In this document: piece by piece, positions 20,967 to 32,230 of the stretch
Numbering within the stretch: position 1 is the stretch's first letter
Layout: the number at the start of each line of letters is the position of its first letter
Assembly (NCBI GenBank): GCA_036172665.1
Contig: CM069873.1
Span: 40,208,001 to 40,272,000 of the forward strand
DNA: 64,000 nucleotides
Source: Prosopocoilus inquinatus
Lineage: Eukaryota; Arthropoda; Insecta; Coleoptera; Lucanidae
Direction: 5' to 3'
The notes under the pieces: model-generated
Told to the model about the DNA's origin: nothing
Databases searched by the model: none
The model's input: the letters and a program-made list of their open reading frames with translations, nothing else
Made by a program: the position numbers and the translations under genes

Positions 20967-23386
20967 GGGTGGTATGAATAAAAACGAAGTAAATGCTAAT
21001 GCTACAGTCTAAAGTATCTTCTTCGTAGTATTTACTTCAGTTTTTGAGAAGATGCTACACTCTGAAGTAAGTACTATTATTTTCCGGAAGACACTACGGC
21101 AAATAGCATTCGTGTGGAAATTATCGAATTGTTTACTTCACTCTGAAGTATTTATTTTGGCTACTAAATGCTTTAGTTTTAACTCTAAATTGTAGTATTT
21201 ACTTTAATGTCAGCGAAGCTGGTCCCATTGCAGCTTCAGCTTGCGTACTTCGATTCGTAGCATTTGCGAAAAATGGCACAGCTGCCTAATAGAAAAATTT
21301 ATTATGACAAAAGAAATTACACTGCATTACAAAATATTTAGATAAGTATAAATGTGTAAAATAATTACCATAAATCTAGTTATACAAAGCCTGAACATAT
21401 ACCGGCTGCAAGATAAAATATGCCACAAGACATACATAACCATAGTCCGATTTGAATTAAGTAAGAAACATATAAAATCACTTCATAAATACTACAAATT
21501 GGTAAAAGTTGCATTTTGTTTTAGTATCTATTATAATAAATGATAGTCAACTTTTTTCTTGAACTGGACATACATGTATTTCTTTTTTAATTCAGTGATA
21601 TGAGGTAAGTAAATGACTTAAGGTTGTACTGGATCACTTTCAAAAATATGGCTAATAATTTAATATTTCGTCAAAGGATTATTATTACTACAAAAATTAC
21701 TTACAAATTTAATAATGAATGCTAATTCCGTTGTAGCAAGAAAGTGTTGAGCGGTGATCAATTTAAAAAATATTTTAAAAACTCATTATATCTTTTTGTT
21801 TAATTAATTTTCTTTTGTAAGATTATAAGAAAATTTCTATTATTAGCCGTATTGCTCTATGAAAGTTATGATGGAACTGTTGGTCATTCGATTAATGGAG
21901 AACGTAGAAGGGATTGACATCTTCAGCTACGATGTTGTCTAGGTAACAATCCACATTTATACAGGATGATAATAAGAAAACACCGTTTGATAGGTGATAG
22001 TAGAGATCAAAATAAGAAAAAAAAAATGTAATAAAGCTATTCGAATACACAATATAGGATGTCAGCTATGTGTTCACTTTTCTAGAATTTTTATATTTTA
22101 CATAAAATTCGAGATCCAGAAATTAAATAAAAAGCTGAATTTTCTGACGTAGCATTGGCCGACGTACGAATTCTGGTTTCGCCGGAAGTGACATCAGCTT
22201 TCTTATTTTAAATGGAAAAAGCTATATATTTTTACATACCTGGAATTTACAGATCATTGTGAGTTTGAATATGTATCACTTGATAAGTTTGGTTTTCATG
22301 ATAACGACATTTCTTTTTGTTTTTTACTTCGTAAACCTATAAATCGTAATGCGATCTTAAGTAATTCGAGAAAGTCACTCCTTTGCATTTTGGTTTTTAA
22401 CATTTTTAAAGTACATGAAATTTTCATTAGGTCGTTAAGATGTCCCATCTGGAAAAAAATAAGTTACGAGCTAATCGAAGAACAGTCAGCTGTGAAAAAT
22501 CTTCAGTTATTAATGTCAAATTAATAGCAATTCGTTTCTACTTCTGAAGCTTGATAAAATTCATTTGAAGGTATTTTGTGTACTCAATGAACATTCGCAC
22601 TCTTATTATGAGGAACAACGTAAGGAACAACGCATCTTATTTTTTTGTGATGTATATCTGTTGCTCATTGCCTTCTACATAATGCATTGACCTGTTTTTT
22701 TTTTGTACAAAATATACATAACGACCATGTATATAAAAAAAGAAAAAATCCCTGTATAGTGGTTCGTTATTTTGATCTGGAGTTTAGATTTATTATAAAT
22801 ATAGATTTATTATAAATAAGAAATTGAACTTTTTAATATGTTTAAATAGTAAATATTAAAAAAGTATATAATTTTCCTGTCGAAAATTATCGAAAAATTT
22901 GTAATAATTAATGGGAGATTCAGAAAACCAGTATAAATGTAGATGTTTCGTTATACATTTGACAGCTATTTCAATAGATAGATACACAATAAAATTTTAA
23001 AATATTTGAGAATAAATAATGAATTTATTTATTCCGAACTCTGTATTATTCCATCATTTATTATCAATCATTTATTATTAAAAAAAAATTGTTATTACAT
23101 TTAAACTAACAATCAACTATTTATTCCTGCACGAAACGCTTATTGTGACATTTGAAATTACAAATGTTTGATCTTTTTACATTAAAATATTGAAATTTAT
23201 TACACTTACCGTCAATAGACAAAAATTATTAATAACTGTAACTAAATAAATTTTCGCAAATTTATTAATTTAACGTATTAATTAATAAACATGCGATATG
23301 TTTTAAAGGAAGTAGGAGAGAATGCTACGTAGAAGTTGCTAATACTTGAAGCATTAGTAGATACTTCATTTTTATTCATACCACCC
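20967..23386. mobile_element. Harbinger-type non-autonomous element with 24-bp TIRs
   Basis: The left end GGGTGGTATGAATAAAAAC (20967) and the reverse complement of the right end (23363-23386) match over 24 bp with one difference. The subterminal ~250 bp at both ends is packed with GAAGTAAATACT-like motifs in both orientations, probable accessory-protein sites. The same terminus and motif family open the coding Harbinger remnant at 8359. The interior is AT-rich with no supportable gene. A clean 3-bp target duplication was not seen. Confidence 0.7.
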
Positions 23387-25527
23387 AGTACTTCAAATCG
23401 AAGTAAATACTTCTCTAGGTGTAGTATGTGCTTTTGCAGTGTAGTATTTACTCTAAAATGTGCAGCATTTTCTTCTACTTCCTTTAAAACATATCGCGTG
23501 TTTATTAATACGTTAAATTAATAAATTTGCGAAAATTAATTAATTACAGTTATTATTAATCATTTTTGTCTAATGATGGTAAATGTGATAAATTTTAATA
23601 TTTTAATGTAAAAATATCAAACCTTTGTAATTCCAAATGTCACAATAAGCGTTTCGTGCAGGAATAAATAGTTGATTGTTAGTTTAAATATAATAACATT
23701 TTTTTTAAATAATAATTGATGGAATAATTCAGAATTAGAATAAATAAATTCATTATTTATTCTCAAATATTTTTTAATTTTATTGTTTATCCTGAAGTAG
23801 CTGTCAAATATATAGCGAAACATTTACATTTATACTGCTTTTCTGAACCGTCTCATTAATTATTACAAATTTTTCGATAATTCTCAACAGACAGGAAAAT
23901 TATATACTTTTTTAATATTTACTGCTTTATACACATTAAAAAGTTCAATTCCTTATTTATAATAAATCTAAACTCCAGATCAAAATTAACGAACCACTAT
24001 ACAGGGATTTTTTCTTTTTTTATATACATAGTCGTTATGTATACTTTTGTAAAAAAAAAAAAAACAGGTCAATGCATTATGTAGAAGGCTATGAGCACCT
24101 TATATTGTTCCTCACAATTAGAGTGGGAATGTTCATTGAGTACACAAAATATCTTCAAAGGAATTTTATCAAGCTCCAGAAGTAGAAACGAATTGCTATT
24201 AATTTGACATTAATAACTGAAGATTTTTTACAGCTGACTGTTCTTTGATTAGCCGTAACTTATTTTTTTTCCAGATGGGACATCTTAACGACCTAATGAA
24301 AATTTCATATCCTGATGTTAAAAGCCAAAATGCAAAGGAGTGGCTTTCTCGAATTACTTAAGATCGAATTACCATTTATAGGCTTACGAAGTAAAAAACA
24401 AAAAGAAATATCGTTATCGTGGAAACCGAAATTATCAAGAGATACATATTCAAACTCACAATGATCTGTAAATTCCAAGTATGTAAAAATATATAGCTTG
24501 TTCCATTTAAAATAAGAAAGTTGTACGGTGACAATAATTACGTTAGAAAATTTAGCTTTTTATTTAATTTCTGGATCCCGAATTTTATGTAAAATATAAG
24601 AATTCTAGAAGAGTGAACACATAGCTGACATCCTATATTGTGCATTCGACATAGCTTCATTACGATTTTTTTTCTTATTTTGATCTCTACTATCACCTAC
24701 CAAACGGTGAACAAGCTTTTTATCATCATCCTGTATAAATGTGGATTGTTACCTAGACAATATCGTAGCTGAAGATGTCAATCCTTTCTACGTGGATGGA
24801 TAGATTTGATTTCTGTTGATACTTCATTAATCGAATGACCAACAGTTCCAACGTAACTTTCACGGCTAGTAATAGAAATTCTCTCATAGTCTTACAAAAG
24901 AAAATTAATGAAACAAAAAGAAATAATGAGTTTTCAAAATATTTTTTAAATTAAATAATAATCCTTTGACGAAATATTAAATTATTAGCCATATTTTTGA
25001 AAGTGATCCAGTACAACTTGAAGGCATTTACTTACCTCATATCTCTGAATTAAAAAAAATACATGTATAATTCAAGAAAAAAGTTAACTATTATTTATTA
25101 TAATAGATACTAAAACAAAATGCAACTTTTACCAATTTGTAGTATTTATGGTAATTATTTTACACGTTTATACTTATCTAAATATTTTGTAATGCAGTGT
25201 AATTTCTTTTGTCATAATAAATTTTTCTATTAGGCATCTGTGCCATTTTTCGCAAATGCTACGAATCGAAGTACGCAAACTGAAGCTGCGATGGGACCAG
25301 CTTCGCTGACACTGAAGTAAATACTTCAATTTTGAGTTAAAACTGAAGCATTTAGTAGCCGAAGTAAATACTTCAGAGTGAAGTAAACACTTCGATAATT
25401 TCCACACGAATGCTATTTGCCGTAGTATTTTCCGGAAAATAATAGTACTTACTTCAGAGTGTAGCATCTTCTTAAAAACTGAAGTAAATACTACGAAGAA
25501 GATACTTCAAACTGTAGCATTAGCAGA
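23387..25527. repeat. Inverted partial copy forming a giant palindrome with 20995-23360
   Basis: Nearly the whole stretch is the reverse complement of the preceding element, from CCTTTAAAACATATCGCG (about 23483) to CTGTAGCATTAGC (25515-25527). It lacks the outer 24-bp terminus. The left arm is about 270 bp longer, partly because of a ~130-bp extra segment near 21375-21505. Substitutions are frequent enough to show the arms are not newly made. Open frames within it are chance. Confidence 0.8.
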
Positions 25528-25606
25528 TAAAATTGCGACATTTTACGATCGATTTTTGACCTGACATTGCAGTAGCCCCAAGCAGGGCTGAAACAGCTGT
25601 CCAGGT
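25528..25606 (+). repeat. Retrozyme-like fragment with half a hammerhead
   Basis: It has the family's GACCTGACATTGCAG segment joined directly to AGCCCCAAGCAGGGCTGAAA and CAGCTGTCCAG. The hammerhead's first stem and CUGANGA core are deleted, so this copy cannot cleave. It sits exactly between the Harbinger palindrome and Penelope. Confidence 0.7.
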
Positions 25607-27192
25607 ATAAGGCAAAGATATGTATTTATGGTTCGAAGTTTGTCTAATGTTATTAGACACATTTGAATTTTGTAAGTATTTAATACGATTTTTAATTACT
25701 GATTCAATAAGATTTATTGGATAAGAATTTTGAATAAGAGTTTTCTTTATTAAATTTAAGTTATCATAAATGAAAACTTTATCAGAAAGTAAAATAGCTC
25801 GATCAGTTAATGAAATAATAGTTGCAATTTTATAATTTTTGGGTGTGTACGAGTGAAAATTTATGTACCTACCTGACCAGGTAGGTTTATGAAACCAAGT
25901 AGTAATTAATTTATCATTCTGTCTGATAATATGGAAACTATAGGACGAAGAGGTGTATTAGGTTTATGAATTTTTGGAATGCAGTATAATTTAGGAAATA
26001 TGGGATGTTGTACTTTAAGAGATTTAGCAACAATATTACTAATTTCAACGGATTTCTCTATCTTATTAATAATACTGAAAGTTTTACGTTGCTAAGATTC
26101 GGTGGGATCGTTAGCTAATTCTACATATATATTATTATCAGACAGCATAGTTTGAACTTTTGAAAAATAATCAGTTTTATCAATTAAAACAGTTACATTG
26201 CTTTTATCAGCGATAGTAACAATAATATTAGGATTTTCTTTAAGAAATTTTTTACAAGACAAGACATCTCTAATAAGAATCTTATACTTTGATTTTTCAA
26301 AAGTTTTATCAATATTTCTAATATAATTTAAAAAATTAGAACAAAATTTATTTCTTATTTGTATTTTTGAAGGTGAATCTAAAGATTTAATACCAAACTC
26401 TAAGCTACTTAATACTTTTAAGAAATCTACTTGTTGTTTATGAAAATAAGGTAATGCAAATTTTTTGCCTAAAGCCAAAATGTATTTTAAATTTGACGGA
26501 ATCTCAGTTTTTGTATAATTTACAAGCCACTTATTTATTATATTTTGATCAAATTTAATGTAAAAATTTTTATCTCTAAAAGAAATAAGATTATCTAACT
26601 TTCTAATCTGCGTCAATCGAATTTTATTAAAATACCTTTCATTTTTTTGATTTTCAAAATTTGGAAAATTAGTCAATGTGATATTATCAAGAAAATTACT
26701 TAACTGACCTAAGGTATAATCTAATTTCCAAGTTAATTTGGCAAGAAATTTGAAAGTTACCTCTATTTCATATGAAAGAATTTTATTAGCAAAATCTGAT
26801 ACGTATCTGTCAATTTTGTGACATGACATATCGTACGCTCTTTTTAAAGGTTCAATTATATGACGAGGGAAAACTCCCTCTTTCCTACATTTAAGTATAA
26901 AGACCTTACGATTTTTCATTCTTGTAATTTTAATTAAAGTATTAGAATAAATTTTGCACAGCACCTTATTTTGATGCCCGTAGTGAAACTCGACAAAACC
27001 GTAAAACCCTATGTTTCTGATATCCATAATTGAAGTTTGTTCTTGTCCGATGAAAATAGTAAGTACAAAGTTACGATTTTTCATTCTTGTAATTTTAATT
27101 AAAGTATTAGAATAAATTTTGCACAGCACCTTATTTTGATGCCCGTAGTGAAACTCGACAAAACCGTAAAACCCTATGTTTCTGATATCCAT
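25607..27192 (-). pseudogene. Penelope reverse transcriptase, internally deleted
   Basis: The open part is 26092-27192 (366 aa). After two copies of a 55-residue N-terminal segment it reads as the Penelope N-terminal domain and early RT (FLKENPNIIVTIADKSNVTV). Downstream, in broken frames, come the RT block ending PKIHKPNTPLRPIVS (about 25960) and then, after a deletion, the post-RT block (TWFHKP, GRYINFHSYTPKN). The RT palm with the YxDD box is therefore missing, and no GIY-YIG nuclease is seen in this copy. It cannot encode active enzyme. Initiation at the first Met is uncertain because of the duplication. Confidence 0.78.
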
Positions 27193-27237
27193 AATTGAAG
27201 TTTGTTCTTGTCCGATGAAAATAGTAAGTACAAAGTT
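26908..27237. repeat. Two direct copies of a 165-bp unit in Penelope
   Basis: 26908-27072 and 27073-27237 appear identical by eye. 165 bp is 55 codons, so the duplication keeps the frame (MDIRNIGFYGFVEFHYGHQ occurs twice). Confidence 0.92.
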
Positions 27238-27275
27238 TTTTTAATCTCAAACCCGACAGAAAAATGAAGGGAACA

Positions 27276-27317
27276 CACTCAACGTTTCACTATAGATTTA
27301 TAGCTTCGTCAGGAGTG
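27276..27317 (-). ncRNA. Penelope hammerhead ribozyme, minus strand
   Basis: On the minus strand: stem I CACTC with GAGTG, core CTGACGA, stem II GCTATA with TATAGT (one G-U pair), GAAA, and an ACGT palindrome as minimal stem III with GTT cleavage. Penelope pLTRs are known to carry such hammerheads. Confidence 0.75.
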
Positions 27318-27740
27318 AAAAAAAGTAAATAAACAAGTTGTCAAGAGAAACAAGTCGTCAAGAGAAACGAAAAGGTAACATGATTTTAAACTAAAATAAG
27401 AGTTGTCCGGAAAAAAGAGAAAAGTAACGAGAACTAAATTAAAGCTAATTTAGTTCTTGTTACTTTTCTCTTTATTCTGAACAACTCGTATTTTAGTTTA
27501 AATTAAAAAAAGTAAATAAACAAGTTGTCAAGAGAAACGAAAAGGTAACATGATTTTAAACTAAAATACGAGTTGTCCGGAATAAAGAGAAAAGTAACGA
27601 GAACTAAATTAAAGCTTTAATTTAGTTCTCGTTATTTTCTCTTTATTCCAGACAACTCATATTTTAGTTTAAAATCATGTTACCTTTTCGTTTCTCTTGA
27701 CGACTTGTTTCTCTTGACAACTTGTTTACTTACTTTTTTT

Positions 27741-27782
27741 CACTCCTGATGAAGCTATAAATCTATAGCGAAACGTTGAGTG
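27741..27782 (+). ncRNA. Penelope hammerhead ribozyme, plus strand
   Basis: Stem I CACTC (27741-27745) pairs with GAGTG (27778-27782). The core CTGATGA is the exact consensus. Stem II is GCTATA/TATAGC with an AATC loop. GAAA lies at 27770-27773 and the ACGT palindrome at 27773-27776. Its mirror partner lies at 27276-27317. Confidence 0.8.
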
Positions 27783-27816
27783 TGTTCCCTTCATTTTTCT
27801 GTCCGGTATGAGATTA

Positions 27817-28640
27817 AAAATGATTTATCTTTTGATACGGTATGTCCTGCGTTAACCCATGTCTCATCCATATAATAAATTTTTCCACCATCCTGCCGAT
27901 ATTCACGAATTTTATTTAAATATAAACCACGCCATAAAACTATTTCTGGTTTGTCAAGAAGCATGTGATTTCTACCTCGTTTCTCAAATCGAAATCCTAA
28001 CTCTTTTAAAATCTTCCATACAGTGGACCTGGACATTGGTGGTATAGTTTCGTTTTCAGTTATTGCCTGCAAACAACATACTTTCATAAGTAACCACTAA
28101 TAAATAATAACAAAATCACAGCAATATCTAAAATAATAAAAATAACTAACCTGAAGAATTTTATCCAACGTAGGAATTTCATTTCTTTGAACAAAGTTGT
28201 GCATAGTGTGACGAATAGATTTTTTTTTATCTTCGTCTAAGTTTGTAAACAAGGTTGCACGAGATCTTTTCTTGGGTGGTGATGAAATCGTTCCCTCATT
28301 CTCTATTTCCCTAACAATTTTCCATACACTGCTTTTTGAAATACCACTGTCTCTTGCAGTCAATGCCACGGCCTGAGACATTCCTTCAGTAACCAAATGC
28401 TTGTTATATATATTTAATGCCATATGCCGTTGTCCACTACCAATACGCTTTCCTTGTGCATTTTTTACAGGCATAAATGCATCTTCATTTTGTTCATCGG
28501 CCACAGGTTCATAACTGATAAATAAAATATAAATGTATTATAACTAATATTGATTATAAAAGGGAAAACTTACCATAAACTTTCAGAATTAAGCAGCGTC
28601 CTGAGAAGAACGTTTGTAAATAATTCAAAGTAATTCGGAA
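27817..28640 (-). pseudogene. IS630/Tc1-mariner-like DDE transposase gene with introns, 3' truncated
   Basis: Read downwards: a 5' exon from about 28640 to 28574; a 59-bp intron (28573-28515, GTAAGT to ATCAG); an exon to 28151 encoding an HTH region (GSGQRHMALNIY; SGISKSSVWKIVREIENEG); an 84-bp intron (28150-28067, GTTAGT to TTTGCAG); and an exon with SRSTVWKILKELGFRF and YYMDETWVNAGHT, which contains the first catalytic Asp. Coding stops at 27817 where Penelope inserted, so the rest of the catalytic domain is lost. The intron joints keep one frame. The 5' exon start codon is not clear. Confidence 0.72.
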
Positions 28641-29447
28641 ATACGACTGAACTTTTGTAAACAAAACACACGATAAATATTTTTATAGGTTATGACAATC
28701 AGCTGTTTAAGGTTTAAGCGGTTACATAAGCGGTCGCCTGTTCTAGTGTAAATCTGGTCGCAATTTTGACCAATCATAAGGAAGGAAAAATACGTCCTAT
28801 CTCCTCCACACTGTTTTCTTAAAAAAAACGGACTATAGTTAATAACTGTTTATAAGTTATCATCGTGGTTTTATTAAACAAACCACGACATTATTTTTAT
28901 AACATAGGTAACCAAAAAAGCTTTAGTAACAAACTAAAATTCTCTGTATCTATAGCATACAAATTAAAAAAGGCAGTTCACTTCAGCAGGTTTTTCCTTA
29001 TTTCCTACGAAGTAATTTCGTAATGGATTCTTTTACAGGATTTATTTGAGTTCACTGTACATATTTTAGAATAGGTAAAAAAACACTTTGAGATATAACA
29101 GTTAAAGAAAAGATTTACGTCATAAATTCTGTAAGTGGCGCCTTACACGCAACTAGGTGAAAATGTATGTACCCGTTCATAATGTGAATTTTTTTTTAAA
29201 TTTTTATACAAAAGAAAATCACTTCTGTCATGCGATTTTAATTGGTTGAGGTAATAATAGCATTTCAGTAAACCTTATTTAAAAATATTTACGAATTTTA
29301 GAATTCTTATGAACAGAGATATTATTTCGTACATAGAAAAAAAAAGGCTCAGAAATGCGCATGACGCAGATACTTCAGGCATTATATGAATAACACATCA
29401 AGGATATTCTTATTGTTAATAACACGCGATTTTTGTTTTCAATTTAG
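28641..29447. other. No gene recognised
   Basis: AT-rich. Contains a small perfect stem around 28861-28890 (CGTGG..AAACCACG) and nothing else supportable. It includes the upstream region of the small peptide gene. Confidence 0.4.
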
Positions 29448-29455
29448 TATAAAAA
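29448..29455 (+). promoter_or_regulatory. TATA box of small peptide gene
   Basis: TATAAAAA lies 69 bp upstream of the ATG, leaving a short 5' leader if transcription begins 25-30 bp downstream. Fits a pol II core promoter. Confidence 0.55.
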
Positions 29456-29516
29456 TTCCGTGTATTTTGTGTATCAAAATCAATTTCTGATTCAGATCGA
29501 AAGCAGAAAATTTAAA

Positions 29517-29818
29517 ATGGCAACCATCAAGTTCGTATTTGCTAAAGTCTCTACGGTAGCCTTAATTGTCCCAACAAATGCTGGTAGGTAGAAACGTAGT
29601 TACTTATTTTTTCCTGCGTTCAATGTTCATGTAAATTTATTGCAGAGGTAGTTGGAGACTTACTGCATATTTAATTTTCTATTTAATTATCATTTGTTTT
29701 TTAATTGCAGACAGTGGGTGCCGTTAATGATGCTGTTGGGAGTCTAGGTTCCACTGTCGGTTCTGTAGGTTCTATACTGCACAGTTTATTTGGTCCCTTA
29801 TTGAACCTGTTGTTTTAA
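29517..29818 (+). CDS. Putative small secreted peptide, two exons
   Basis: Exon 1 is 29517-29583 and exon 2 is 29715-29818, with a GT-AG intron between (GTAGGTAG to TTGCAGACAG); total 56 residues. Residues 1-22 (MATIKFVFAK.. ending PTNA) look like a signal peptide with a small-residue cleavage site. The remaining ~34 residues are rich in Gly, Ser and Val in a repeating pattern (VGSLGSTVGSVGS) and end in a hydrophobic tail (LFGPLLNLLF). A TATA box lies upstream and AATAAA follows 48 bp after the stop, so the unit looks complete. Two acceptors lie 4 nt apart; the second (AG at 29713-29714) gives this reading, the first (29710) ends within a few codons. I do not recognise the family. Function could be defensive, structural or signalling; all three are guesses. 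Confidence 0.6.
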
Positions 29819-29866
29819 TCGAATTTCCTACTGAGCAAACAGCACAAGAGAACGTATGCGGAGATG

Positions 29867-29872
29867 AATAAA
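29867..29872 (+). terminator. Polyadenylation signal
   Basis: AATAAA downstream of the small peptide stop codon, inside GATGAATAAACTTTAG. Confidence 0.55.
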
Positions 29873-29879
29873 CTTTAGC

Positions 29880-30346
29880 ATTGTAAATATGATTATTTTA
29901 TTCCTTAATAATATAACCTTATCAGCCAGATCAACATTAAAATTTTGTTTTATTGTTTCAATACCCAACACTTTTTATAAACAAATGGGTATCTCAAGTT
30001 TGGCGACGACCGGCGGTATATAGCATATCGTAATACCTACAGCTTCCGGAGAAAAAAAATTATAGTCAAGGTGACCAAGAGAAATTCAAAGAAAATATTT
30101 TTAAATATCTGAGTTGGCCACAAGGTGACGCAATTAATCGACTCAACAATAAGAATTAATTTTACTAACGAAAGTCTCAGTATAAGGTGCAACTTTGATA
30201 GCGCTTTTAGAAAGCTGAATTAATTCTGCGCAACTTTGATTTTAGACTTATTGTATCACCGCTAATTAGGGTGGAGAAAAGAGTTGAATTATTTACTTTA
30301 AAAAATATCATTACTTCTGTACTCTTTATCAGAACTTAACGAACTT
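29880..30346. other. No gene recognised; left flank of element B
   Basis: AT-rich spacer ending in ACTT (30343-30346), the left target duplication of element B. Confidence 0.5.
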
Positions 30347-31497
30347 TGTTACCACCAAAAGATTTAAAAGCTAATACTCCTGGATTCCAACATCGTAATA
30401 CTGGTAACAGATAGCGTTGTCTTTGGACAACTGGTTGCCACGGCTGAACTTGGTGGAGAATGGGCGGGGTAACTAAATATAAACAAATAGGGCGCCAGGG
30501 AATTACCTTCCCAATTGTCAAACACACTTTGATGCTTTCCCAAGGCCTCAATGTGCGCGCTTGAAGTATTCTCAATTTTCTCCAGGAGATTTTTCCTCTC
30601 TTGATGCGTTCAAAGTAGGAGATTAACATAAGCAAAACACGTTCAGTGATACGGTGTTTATTAACACACACATACACTAGTTGAACAAAATTTAACAATG
30701 TTTAAACTGTAACCTATCAAAACTTTAAATGATAACCATAATACGCGGGATGGACAGATCTGACCTCACAATCGGTGCTCCAAAGACACCACGAAATTTA
30801 CGTAGACGTTACTTAAATATTAAACTAAGTTACGAACTATTAAATACGTAAGTTGCTTTCGTGTCCGGTAAAATAGTCGGCATGCAATTCGAATCAAAAT
30901 AATAATGGTATACGTCACTCTTTGTCGCTCAGCTGAGCTCCAGTTCCTGCGAGAAGCGTAAGATGTCACTAGTTCACATACCCATTCGGGAACTGATACC
31001 AACGCTCAGTACTAATACTAATGCAATCAGTAACAATAACCAACAACAAACAAACGACTCTGCTACTTAGCAAACTCGTTGGACGTGAACGTATAAACGT
31101 TCCACAAGACTCGGGAGAGATATTTGCTTCCGGAAAATCCGTAGAAAAGTGGTTTTGTTTAAACAAACACAAACCGTCGATAGCACTGAATATGCGTCTA
31201 CTCTCGCCCGAGTCAGAAGAAGGAATGCCCGTAATACACAATGGCCGCTGAAGAAGATGATTTCCGTTTTATAGACTACACAAAATGGCCAAACCAATGG
31301 GAAAATTATGACGTCAGAAGACGGAGATTAAACACCAATAAGAAATTATTAATTTGAAAGAATCGCTTCCTGCCGCGAATGTTACAGCGTTGCCAGATGA
31401 CACAACGCCGAGCGTTGCCGGTAGGCGTCCAGTAGCAACGTTGCCAGTTCTTAGCCGAATCGGAAATAAATGCGTAATAACAAAATCGACTGTAACA
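30347..31497 (-). repeat. 3' LTR of element B, with 140-bp deletion
   Basis: 1151 bp. Relative to the 5' LTR, 140 bp is missing after GTCACTAGTT (about 30974). The lost segment is bounded by the repeated trinucleotide GTT, suggesting microhomology-mediated deletion or template slippage. Like the 5' LTR it lacks the 62-bp segment of element A. Confidence 0.93.
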
Positions 31498-32230
31498 ACT
31501 CCCCCTTCACCAGCAAGGAAATTTTTCCTGAAAGGACAAATTTCAGAAACCCAACGCGAGTCTTCAAAGATGGAAAAGAAAACTGGTGGAGGCGCCACGC
31601 CAGGAAACGAAGAGGAGGACAAAAGAAGAATTCCAGTTGAAACACACCATACTGCAACCCGGGACGTGAGATGTTCCAAGTCAAACTTACCAGTAGAGAG
31701 GGTAGGAAGTGCTTTCACGAGATCTGGCATGCCCAGTCTCCCACAACACTCGCAAGCAGTGACCAACAAAAACATCTCTCGGCCAGAAAGGCTGAGCTGA
31801 TCAATCCAAAAGGAACGAATAGAACAAGAGTAGAAGAAGGAGATAAAATTGAAATAAGGATAGAAAGAGAAGAGAATGTTTCACGATGGATAAATACGTT
31901 CTTCTTCACAATCACGAAGCGTGCCAGTCATCACTCATATGCAATGTTCGCAAAGAGAGAGGGCAAGGAAAGTCTTCACGTGATCCAACTTCCTTGTAAT
32001 TCCCACAACCTTCGCAAACCGCTAGGTGACATCTCACAATCAACGAGACTGATTCAAAGAGTATTATCCATCCAAGAACATCCGAAGATGCTCGATTCCA
32101 CAGATGTAAAGAGGAATTCCAAGAATCTTTTAGGAGCCTTTTACTCCACGCAGAAGATACGTCGGGCGTATTCTAAGTGACCCAACCCGCAGGTCGAATC
32201 AAAAATGAAAAGATAGAAACAACCATAACC
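31498..32230 (-). other. 3' non-coding region and polypurine tract of element B
   Basis: The polypurine tract GAAGGGGGAGT (minus strand) is at 31498-31508. The remainder matches 12230-12961 of element A except for a short replaced segment near 31805-31830. Frames here are not conserved between copies. Confidence 0.7.

Larger units (their letters stand above)
25607..27816 (-). mobile_element. Penelope-like element with inverted terminal region
   Basis: The minus-strand Penelope coding remnant (25607-27192) is preceded by a terminal region (27240-27816) that is itself an inverted repeat. It has hammerheads at both outer ends, in opposite orientation, and nested palindromes between them (CTTTAATTTAGTTCTCGTTA class). 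It interrupts the DDE transposase exon at about 27817. Confidence 0.8.

Noticed and set aside
21352..23823. Short frames in the Harbinger palindrome
   Set aside because: AT-rich chance frames not preserved between the two arms.
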